Source: Mytilinidion resinicola (lineage: Eukaryota; Ascomycota; Dothideomycetes; Mytilinidiales; Mytilinidiaceae). Taken from it: 64,000 bases of DNA. Positions 54,495-64,000 of the stretch are shown in pieces (position 1 is the stretch's first letter; the number at the start of each line of letters is the position of its first letter). The position numbers and the translations under genes were made by a program. A model generated the notes under the pieces. That model was given only the letters and a program-made list of their open reading frames with translations, ran no database searches and was not told where the DNA came from. The stretch is from the NCBI RefSeq assembly GCF_010093595.1, contig NW_022985446.1:1287269-1351268 (forward strand). The letters are read 5' to 3'.

Positions 54495-55721
54495 GGGGCC
54501 TGCGTAGCCTTACGAGGAGTTACGTTACGATACGATTCTCCTTCTGCTTCTTCTTTTGGAAAGAAAAGAGGAAAAGCGAATGCATCAGCGAAGGCGTTGG
54601 AATTCTGGTTGTTTCGATGGTCTCTTTGACAACGGTTACGACTTTATGAGCGGCCTCCGGAGTTACGGTAAGGTAGGTCTACACGACTGTTTTTCTGCAC
54701 CTAATACCCCTGCACTCTCCCCCTAGCGTGTTCGAAAGTTATGGTGGTGGATTCTGTGTAGAGGACTGCAATGTGTGTACACAACAGTGCACCGACGGCT
54801 GAGGTGGCTAGAAGCGGTAGACCAATGTTCAAAAAGACGGGCAAAACGTCACGGAATGAAATGTGTTTCAGAAGCCTCCACACTGTGATCGATTCGTCCG
54901 CCGCTCTCCCCTCCTGTGATCGACTAGTCCCCAGATCAGGCCCTAGTACACGTGAATCTGCGACCTCTGTCGACACACCTTCCACCCCTGACAAGGCCAT
55001 AAGAGACAGCACTCCATAATTACGCCCCAAAAGCACAAGAGAAAAACGCCAAAAATGTCCCCATCCAATCCAAACACGCTCGCTCAAACAATGGAAAAAC
55101 CAGGGACGAAATAAATTAAAAAATAATAGAAACATAGGAAGACATGTCGGAAATGAAGAATACTTCGAGCTCGAATAGTCCTGTAATGGCGGCGCGGGGT
55201 GGAGCTCTATACACACTCCCCTAGCCCTCCACGCCCATGCTGTCCATCCCTTAATTCCGCTGTGTTTGTTCTGTTTACCTCCACATCTACAGGAGCGCCA
55301 AGCTAAAACTAGCCCATCAGCGCCCCAAAAACCCCGCCAACCAGCTCGAAACGTTCTTAGTGTTCGAAGCCATACTAAGCGGCAGACTCTGCTCGCTCGC
55401 GTTACTGGGCGCGGTTCGCGGCCGCTCGCAGGCCGTTGTCTTCGGAGGGCTCGGGACCGGTAGCGGGATCATTATCTTCGCCTTGGATTTGGACGCGAAC
55501 GTGTGGGTATGGCTGTGTAGTCGCGAGTCGTCTAGCGGGACCGTGGTAGCGGTATTAGGCTTTGGCTTCGACCCTGGGGGAAGGGTCTTGGAGCGCTGGG
55601 GGAGCTTGGTTAGGATGGATCCGGGCGATGAGACTGGGATTGCGCTGTGGGTCAGCAGGGAGAAGAGGGAGAGATGGTACGGTGCGAAGAGAGGAGAAGA
55701 TGAAGAAGGAAGTTAGTGCGA
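54495..55721. other. Convergent spacer of lst8 and bud6
   Basis: 1.2 kb with no supported gene. A 171-codon minus ORF (54701-55216) has hydrophobic patches but no family signature. Likely mostly 3' UTRs. Confidence 0.45.
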
Positions 55722-58700
55722 TCAAGCAGGGCTCTGAGCACCTTCACCCGGCAGCACCTCCTTCGCCTCCGCAAACACCTCCGGCGGGCTCCCACTCCCC
55801 GGCGCATCCTCCGTAGTCGTCGTCTCTCCTCCTGCGTCTTCAGCGGTGTCATCACCACCTGCCGCTGCTTGTGCCGCCGCCGCCGCCTGTGCCGCCTTCG
55901 CAGCCTCTCGCTTCTCCGCCGCTGCTCGCGCGCGCTCTTGCTGCCGTTCCCAGACCTCGCGCCTGATGCGCTCGTCCTTTGCTTTGCGGAGCCGCTCTGC
56001 CTCTTCGACGCCGCCGCTCTTCTTGAGCTTGCCTTCTTCGACGAAGGAGCCGAGTTCCTTCTTGAATTCGCCCTCTTTGCGGCTCTCGAGCTCTTTTTGG
56101 CGGGCTTTCTCTGCGCGCTCGATAGCTTCGAGACGGCCTTCGTGGTTAGGTTGGAGCGCGCGTACTTCGCCGAGCACGCCATCTTTAGCTTGGCGTGGGT
56201 CGACTGCCCTGTCAGCACCGACAGCGTGGAGGAGGTTGCGGCCGCTAGCTGAGCGGGTCCCTACGGGGGTAGCGGCACCCCCGGATTGGAGATTTTGCTG
56301 TTTGGTAGCTTGCTCGACCAGCTCGAAGGTCTGCGCCGCCTTCTCGAGGTCGTCTTCCAGATCCGCGGCAAGCTCCTCTTGCATGGTGAGGAGATCGCGC
56401 TCCTCGCACACGGCTTGGAGTTCTTGCTCCCAGATCTTGGTCCACAGCGGCTTCTCGCGGGTGAGGAAGTCTTTAAGTTTCTTGAGCTCGGCGGTCGCGG
56501 AGGCAATGTCCTTGGCGGTGCTTTCGAGCTGGCGAGGCAGAGGACGCACGCCGCGAGAAACGACGTCCTTTCGGAGGTCCTCGACCAAATCCTGCAGGTT
56601 GTCGACGCGGTCGACGATCTTCTCTGAGTCGTCTTGGAGCTGCTTCTTGCCAGTGTTAACGTAAGCACGGCCAGTGTCGCCAGACAGGTCTGGTAGAGCG
56701 GCTTTGACGGCGGTGGATTTAACGGCGGCAGCCTTTGTGCGGATGTTGGCCATGCTAGCACTGATGTCTGATGTGAATGAGGAGAAGGTCTGGCGGACGA
56801 CAGCAAGGTCCCGACGTAGAGACTGGACCTCGTTCAGCTGTGCTGCAGATGTTATCGGTAGCGCGGTTGTTGGTGCAGGGGATGATGGAGCGAGCGCCGT
56901 TGACACGCGAGCCGAGGAAAAGGTAGGCGCTGCAGATATGCTGGCGATCTCTTTGGCTGCGTCCTGCTGGCGATCCGAGACTCGTTGAATCGCGGATTGC
57001 TGATCATCAACAGCCGTCTTGATGCTTTCTACCACACGACGTAATCCCCCTAGACCCTCATCGAAATGCCTCTTGACTTCGTCCAAAACCTCCACGTTGA
57101 GCACAAGCACAGACCGATCCTTGATGTCGCTTAGATCCTCCAACTCATGCCGTACCCCAGAGACTGGGTCTTGGATGTAGATTTCTGGTAGGTCGAGGCC
57201 GTTGCTGTGAGTGTTCCACGCAAACTTCTCGATGAAAGCAAGTTGCAACCGTGCCAGAGACAGATCGTTATAGCCGTCAGGTAGGACAAACTTCTTTATC
57301 TTGCTCTTGTATTGCAGGAACAAAGTCAGTTCCTTACCAGGTTCAGGAGACTGCTCCGGCGTAAACTGATCCACCCTTGGAGAGGGAGACTTAAACTTCC
57401 TGGATCCATGTCTTGCCGGGATCGCTGATGGTTTTGGTTGCACTGGCTCATTTTCCACATCGTCCACAACCAATTGTACCGGCTCTCCCAGAGGACCGCT
57501 AATGGTAGCCCCAAGAGAAGGTTGATCTCTTTCCGGAAACACGGGGGCTGCACCCAGTTTATCGTCCGGCGTCTTCTCTATGGGGCTATCTTCTGGTTGC
57601 GGTTCCCTGGGAGGTTTAATTAGTGGTGCCTGCGAGCTTTGACTACTTTCTTCAGAGATGCGGCGGTCCGTGAGGTCGTTACGGCTGGGAGATGTGTCTA
57701 TGTTTGGTCTTTGGTGAGACCTTTGTCGACTGTGCAGCATTGAGCCTCTTGTCCGAACAGCGTTCATTGACTCCCGCACGTCGCGCCCCCTGTTTGGTAC
57801 AGGAGAATTTTGTGGAGGGAGCATGGGAATCCCATTTGAGCCTCCCAAATGTTTTTGAATTTGATAGGCCGAGAATCGCCTGGAAGCTCTTCTCTCTAGC
57901 TCACCGCCACGTTGAAGAGCAGCCAGAGCATCTTGTTGTTTCGGAGGAGGAGGGGGCGGTGGCGGTGGAAAGTCCACGTAAGGAGGAGGTGGCCCTTCGG
58001 CGGTACCAGGCATGTTGTCTTCCTGCGGGTACGGAGAAATGACGGGTATGTTCTGCATCGTATTGCTGGACATGGAGGAATCGTTGGAGTGCTGGCTCGC
58101 TGTAGTGTTGCGGTTAGGTCTGGGATTTGCAGGTAGGCTGTCATATTTGCTGGGTGAAGTTCTGCCTTGCACTGAGGACGTACGTGGAGGGAGGCCGTCA
58201 GGTGCGAAGTCGCTGCTATTTTGCCTGGGTGGAGGCACTCTCGTGCTAGATGACCGCGCCTGGGTATCCTCCAGTTCGCTGGTGCTGCCCACGCTGTCCT
58301 GTCGCGGACTGGTCCCGTTCGGGACTGTGCCATCTCTCCCGCTCCGCTGGCGCAACCGCTGTTGTTTCTTTTTCAACCCATGTAGCAAGTTTATTATGAT
58401 GTCTCTTATCCTGGGCAGGAAGTTGTCCAAGCTCGACTGTGAAGCCTCTTGACTCAGCGTCTCTTCTAGTATGCCTCGTAATAGCTCCGGCACGTTCCCA
58501 AGATCCTGGGTATCGACTCCGATGGCGTTGAAGGCCCGTGAAGCAATGTTGAATTCGTATCCGAGGCGGACGTAGACGTCAGAGACCTCGCTCTCTGTCG
58601 CCGTCCCACGGGACCAGAGGGTGAGGGTTTCCAGCAGCTGCTTGGTGGCGACCAGCAGATGGGTGACGCTTTTCTCGATCTGCGAGAGCTGCTGTGGGAG

Positions 58701-58953
58701 CTGGAGGGCGATGTTAGCTGTACCACGTGGCAGATGGGTGTAAGGAAACTGAGAAGGGCGGAATCTCTGGACGTACATTCTGCGCACGGCGCGAGCCCCC
58801 AGAGCGTCCTGAGCCCTGGGATGAGCGAGGCCCGATATCGTCGCCTTGGAGGGTCATGGTGGAGGAGTGGGAGGGAGGGTAGAGCGTGGCTTCACTGTCC
58901 TGGGCAGGCGACGAGCGGTTGGACCTGAGGGATCCGGAGGGGTACTGCTGCAT
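55722..58953 (-). CDS. bud6: Bud6/Aip3, actin-interacting polarity factor
   Basis: Exons 58777-58953 and 55722-58700 give 1051 aa. I start at the ATG at 58953 (MQQYPSGSLRSNRSSP); the longer frame begins with GTG. The intron joins RRAQN to LPQQLSQIEKSVTHLLVATK, the Bud6 N-terminal core, with LWSRGTATESEVSDVYVRLG after it (about residues 60-150). The middle is Ser/Pro-rich and disordered with a polyproline run (VDFPPPPPPPPPK, about residue 320). The C-terminal AIP3 region is long coiled coil (VLNVEVLDEVKRHFDEGLGG, DRVDNLQDLVEDLRKDV, FLTREKPLWTKIWEQELQAV), and the tail is Lys/Glu/Ala-rich. In yeast, Bud6 is a polarisome subunit that binds actin monomers and the formin Bni1 to nucleate cables; in hyphae it marks tips and septa. 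Confidence 0.93.
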
Positions 58954-60240
58954 AGCTTGGGCACGCTGTTCCGGCGCGCGTGGATGCAGGCGGTGGTGTC
59001 GTTCGCATGAAGGTCTGCGACTTTGGTGGTGCAGGTTGGGAGACACCCTGGGAGAGGCTAAGCGCAGCCGCGAGAATGCATGGACGGGATTCTCTCCCCA
59101 GCCACCTCAGTGTCGCGCAGGCAGCGTGGTCAGGTCAGCGTCAGGTGGGCACAGGCTCGTATTGCTGCGTTGTCTCTACATCCAGCTGCCCTCAGGTCTC
59201 TCCTGCGCGCAACGCTACGTATCCAGGGGCGGCGGGACGGCATCGGGTGTTTACAGCTTGTGGACTTCACTCGGGGCTAGTGTGCGGACGCCACTGCAGC
59301 CCTAGAGAGGTGCATTTGCCGCGCAAGCGCCCCCAGACGTGAACTGGTCTCACAGTCTACATACAACGACGATGAGAGAAGCTTCGGGGGCGGTCGTGGA
59401 GCCTGCGGTTCGGCCTGAGCCCAGACAGAGAAGTGGGGCGGAGGGTGCAATCGCATCTGGACAGCGAGGCCGACGTTTAATGTGTGAGGCGCTGGGCGTC
59501 TCGCTGGCACAATGCGGCCAAATCAGAGCAGGCCTCCTGTGAATGCTCGCTGTGATTCGAGTGCACACCGCTCACCGGACAGGCGTGATGGAGGCAGCAT
59601 GGAGGTGTGGATGGAGGTCCAGAGGCGCGCAGACCAAACGGCAGCCTGGGTGAATCCACGGTGGACAGCTCTGGAAACATGCACATCCATGGCTCTATGA
59701 ACGGTGACACAACCTTTGGCTGCTAAAACCGGGGGGTTGCTGGGCAGAGAGCTGCTCCCACACGCTGCCGGCGCATCCTCAATATCTGGCCCGTCCTGCC
59801 TCTCATCGCGCGCCTCCGCTCCAGCTGCTCGTCGGGCTGCTCTACCCAATTCACTCGTCGCCTCGCTGTGGTCGGCCGTCTCCTTGTGGCGCCGTTTCGT
59901 TGTTGGAGCATCCTTCCACGCACCAACGACTGATCCGTGGATCCTCCCGCTAGCTCCACCGCAACGAGGGCGCTATAGTACCCCGTACCGTCGTAGTCCT
60001 CACTCTCCAGGTCTACAACTTCACACCTGCCAGCCTCAACTCCGTCCCACGCTCCCACATCTCTCTCTTCTCCTCGCGACGCCCCGCCGGGCCTCCCAGG
60101 ACGCTCACAGCCCTCCGCCGACTCAGCGTGCGTGCATTGTCCGCCTTGCGCTGACAGAGACCCTGAGCTCGACGGCCCAGAGCGGTCTCTCCTACTCCTC
60201 TCCTCAACCTCAACCTTCCACGGCACGGTCCGCCAACGCC
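58954..60240. other. Divergent upstream region of bud6 and pbp1
   Basis: 1.3 kb between divergent starts. Many overlapping ORFs on both strands have no motifs. The C/T-rich stretch at about 59950-60230 is likely the pbp1 leader. Confidence 0.45.
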
Positions 60241-63200
60241 ATGTCCACCGCGACCTCTGTCAACGGAGCCTCCAACGGGCCCTCCACACAGCAGCCCGCC
60301 GCCCTGTCCGCCCAGGGCCGCCCACAACTCAAGATGTCGTCGTCTGGAAAGTCCGACGCTGCGCGCAAGCAGGCTGGCAGTCCCCTTGATGGAAACCAAC
60401 GGTAGGCCTTTACCCTCCTCTCCTAGTTCCCACCCTCTTTCGCGCTGTCGCCCATGCTCGAGACTTTCCCCTTCTGTCCCCGCCTCACTCCCGTCGCGGA
60501 GCTGGGCTCGTCTCGTTTCGTTGAGCGACACTTTCTCGTGTGACGTTCATCCAGTCACATGGATAACCCGTGCGACAACTTATCTGTGAATCGCTGCCAT
60601 CGCGGGCCATCTTGATTACCGTCGCAGTCCTCTGCGTCTGCTGAATTGCTGCGGACCTAGTCTTGCTGGCCCCCTGCATTTGTCTCCGTCTGCTGACCCG
60701 GGATTGCTCTCAGGAAACCTCCCCCTCAACAGAAAGCTTGGGGACAGGGTACCAACCCTATCACCCAGCGCGCCTCCAATGCGAACAACTCCAATGGGGT
60801 GGCCAATCCCTCGAAAGCCACTCCAGCAGCCCAGGGCCCTCCCTCCTCTTCCAACGAATCACACTCATACATGAAACACATGAACGATAGGATGATGTTC
60901 CTGTTGGCCAGTCTCACGGTAAGAATCTCCCCCTACTACCCAATTTGATCACCATCTGTGGGCTGCGACCTACGTTGCACAACCCAATTACCCAGGAATC
61001 TCCTGTTACACCGCATGCCATGATCAAATCAGCACAAGCTAATACTTCTTTCTCCACTTAGGGCCTGCCAACCAACTTCACACTGAAGAACGGCGAGAAG
61101 TATACCGGTGTCTTTTCTGGCACCTCGCTCGATCCCTCGGAGATGCGCTACGTCTTCAAGATGGTGAAGCGTGTGCAGACAACCGGCGACCAGCAGGTCA
61201 ATGGAGCTAGCGAGATATCAGATGACTACGTCGGCGTTGGCGACAATCATGTCATGACCTGTGACATCGGCGATGTTGCCCACCTCAACGTCGCCAATGT
61301 GGTGCTTGATAAGACCCGAGCGAGGCCACAAAATGGTAATGGCACCTTCCACTCAATCCTTCAACAGTCGCTCACCATGTATGCAGGAGTCTCGAGCTTC
61401 AGAACAGACGCAGATATCTCAGGCAATCTCGCAATTCGCGAAAGAAATCTCCAGCGCTGGGAACCATCCTCCGATGCTCACGAGGGCCTGACCTTGGAGG
61501 AGTCTGGCAAAGCTACTTGGGACCAGTTCGCCACTAACCAGCAACGCTTTGGCGTCGAGAGCACCTACGACGAGAGCATCTACACCACGACCATCGATCG
61601 CTCGAACCCATTATACCAGGAGAGGGCTGCGCGTGCAGAGAGGATTGCACGTGAGATAGAGACTAGCAGTACCTTGAACTCACACGTTAACGAGGAGCGT
61701 GGCAACGCCAATGTCGATGATAGCGGCGTCGACGAGGAAGAGAAGTGAGTCTTGTGTGCTTGTCTCCTCCATCAGTCGCTAACATACTTTACAGATATAG
61801 CGGAGTTCGACGAGACTTCCCACCTCTGCCGAGCGGACAACCTGGCAGATACACAGCCCCAGCTAAGCGTGCACCCACTGGTGCTCCATCAGTTCCTAGC
61901 GTGCCCGTAGATCCGGCCATCATCTCGTCACAAATTGCTCGCCCCGTCTCTACATCAACGAAGCCACCGGCAGCGGCCGATTCTTCGGGAACAGAGAAGC
62001 GTCCTACTCCAGAGGCCGCAAAGGCAGAACCATCTATCCCAGCTACTGTTGAAGTGCCCAAGGGCCCAATCGACTCAAAGAATGCTGCTTCAAAGCCGCT
62101 GTCCGAGTCTGCTCAGAAACTGACTGCAGCTCTCAAGCCCCCGGGCGCAGGCGTACCGGCACTACGCAAAGTTGGCCGGGGAGACAACGCAACAGCCAAC
62201 GTGGAGCACGACCTCCTTGACTCATTCAAGCAGTTCTCAGCGACTGAAAAGCTGCGTGTTCAGGAGCGCCAACGATCCATGGCCCGAGAATCCAAGGCTG
62301 TCAAACTCAACGATCTCAAGAAGTTCTCTCAGAATTTCAAGCTTAACACACCTGTTCCAACAGATCTTGTCCCGATCCTTGCCAAGGACGAAGGGAAGCA
62401 GAAGCACATCGTCGAAAAAGCTCTGAAGGCTGTTCAGGAGCAGAAGTCGACTCCACCAAAGCCGGCCACGGTTGTTGCTGACCAGAAGGCTCCGCGACCA
62501 GCAAACGCCAAACCAGATCCCGTTCATACATCTCCCAGCGCCGACCGCCAGGCCATGCCACGACAGCGCCCCAATCAGAACTACAATTCAGTACCGATGA
62601 GAGGAGCAGGAGGAAATCACATCCAAAACCAAAATACGAACCAGCCTCCTCCACGATCTGGCACTGGCACAGGTTTGCTAAGTCAACGACTTGCTGTGAC
62701 CCAGCAGCAGCACAGAGCAGGAACTTCACAGTACAACGTGCCTCAACCAGTCCCCATCCAGGATATGCGCATCGTCGCACCTACTGGACCGTCTGCGAAT
62801 TCCAGTGGCATTCCAACTCCTACATCGACCGCCTCAACGAGATTTAATGTCCGAGCAGCGGATTTCAAGCCCAACCCCAATGCTAACGCTTTCACTCCCG
62901 GTGGAAACCCAAGCGCAGGAAGCAGCCCTAGACCTAACTCCGCAGCATCCCGCCCGGAGCCTCGCAAGACTCCCATTATTCCCATCACCAGCTTCTTCGG
63001 AAACCAGAAGCCTTCTGGTGAGACCCTACCCTTCGACGACGCCTTTAACCCCATCAAGCGCATGTTGAAAGAAGTCCAAGACGAGAATAAAACCAAGGAT
63101 TTTGCAGCCAACGGCGGCATCCCACAGGCCTATCGTACCCCACCTACTTGGGACGTCCCTGACGCAAACAAGGAGAAGAATCACGTGGAAATGTTCGAGA

Positions 63201-64000
63201 GGCCCACACCCCCTCAGCCCATTTCAGCTCCTCACACTGCACTGGGCAACGGACCCATTCCACACCAGCATCAACTTCCGCCCCATCTACAGGGCCCCCA
63301 GAACATGCAGCAAGCGCATAACCCACAGCAAACGCCCCAGCACCGTGCGGTGCAACCGCACCACAACCAGAATGGTCCTCATCACTTCGATGGCGGCCAC
63401 CACATGCAATTCTCGCAATCGAATTCGTCTGTGCACCCTTCGCCACGCGCGATGCCGCCGTACATGTACAACGGACAACCTCAGGCGATGCCAGTTTTCC
63501 AACAACCGCCCATGCAATTCGGTATGAGCCCAAACATGCATCCAGCAGGCATGCGTGGACAGCCTGGATTCCCCAATGGCCCCCCTGCGATGGGAGGACA
63601 TATGATGACTAACCAGACTTCAGCTGGCCCGTACATGGGTATGCCACAGAACCCACAGATGCACATGTATTCTCCTGGCCCGCAGCCTGCCTTCCCTCAC
63701 TATCCTCAGCAAATGACAGCACCACCTGGGGCGAATAGCTTCCCTAATAGTCCACGACCCGGCGCGCCGATGATGAGCCATCAAGGCTCGCAGCAAGGAC
63801 ATCAACAACAGCCTGTCATCTATATGCAGCCAAATGGTCAGGTCGGACCTCAAATGTTCGCCCAAATGCCACAGGGGCCAAGTAAGTATGCTCCCTCGCT
63901 ACCGGTAGCTTGCAAGCTAACTATCCGCCAGTGACTCCGATGCGCGGGCCATATCCCCAGCCTCACCAACCTCACTACGGATCACCACACCAGCATAATC
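60241..64000 (+). CDS. pbp1: Pbp1/ataxin-2 homologue (gene runs off the right edge)
   Basis: Exons 60241-60401, 60714-60918, 61062-61744, 61795-63881 and 63932 to beyond 64000. MSTATSVNGASNGPS starts a Ser/Gln-rich head. The Lsm domain follows (HMNDRMMFLLASLTGLPTNF, KNGEKYTGVFSGTSLDPSEM), then the LsmAD domain (RFGVESTYDESIYTTTIDRS, NPLYQERAARAERIAREIE). PAM2-like sequence is not obvious. The rest is a long low-complexity Pro/Gln/His/Met/Asn region typical of ataxin-2 (NMHPAGMRGQPGFPNGPPA). In yeast, Pbp1 binds poly(A)-binding protein, controls poly(A) length, forms stress condensates and restrains TORC1; Lst8 of that complex is encoded 6 kb away, which I take as coincidence. The first intron is 312 nt, long for this window. 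The visible part is at least 1,070 codons. Confidence 0.94.

Noticed and set aside
54701..55216. 171-codon minus ORF between lst8 and bud6
   Set aside because: No motif or signal peptide at a credible start, and its position fits overlapping 3' UTRs.

Overview
The window is nuclear DNA of a filamentous ascomycete (Pezizomycotina). I lean towards Dothideomycetes, but that placement is an inference from general gene content. The evidence is genes with short spliceosomal introns (mostly 45-100 nt, GTAAGT-like donors, CTAAC/CTAAT branch sites), fungal-specific proteins (PalA/Rim20, Crz1, Bud6, Pbp1, an HDEL-tailed ER protein, GPI-anchored surface proteins) and no operons. All exon joins were made by eye, by keeping frame and family similarity across splice sites.

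Layout. 1-9.2 kb: the 5' part of the calcineurin-responsive factor crz1 (runs off the left edge), palA/RIM20 (8 exons), the copper chaperone atx1, and a DJ-1/PfpI-like gene. 9.9-14.8 kb: an intron-rich DNA transposon with two convergent genes, a 219-aa zinc-finger-like protein and an 882-aa DDE-type transposase in 15 exons. 15.3-24.3 kb: a PRELI/Ups protein, a Ulp1/C48 protease gene with an in-frame stop, a secreted Cys protein, an S/T-rich single-pass membrane protein and a PQ-loop vacuolar transporter. 26-38.7 kb: a GPI protein, ALG11 divergent from COX18, a redox-dead PDI-like protein, a prolyl 4-hydroxylase, a broken sulfotransferase-like gene, a 499-aa Cys-rich GPI protein and a Tyr phosphatase. 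39.1-41.4 kb: peroxisomal acyl-CoA oxidase. 41.4-47.7 kb: a gene-poor block with degenerate tandem repeats. 47.7-64 kb: PP2C phosphatase, an FMN alpha-hydroxy-acid oxidase-like gene, LST8, BUD6 and PBP1/ataxin-2 (runs off the right edge).

The most unusual signal is in the transposon. Of its 21 introns, 20 carry an array of (usually) three AATNNATT octamers at an exact 11-nt pitch, mostly ending at or close to the 3' AG. The same 11-nt array also occurs outside introns: over the start codon of the zinc-finger gene, just after its stop, and over the stop codon of the transposase. No host gene intron I reconstructed shows it. It could be an intron family that spread within the element, an operator array for an element-encoded protein, or both.

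The host genes are mostly unrelated housekeeping functions. Loose functional links are alkaline-pH/calcium signalling (palA, crz1), ER glycoprotein handling (alg11, the PDI-like protein), mitochondrial biogenesis (Ups-like, cox18) and TOR/stress signalling (lst8, pbp1).
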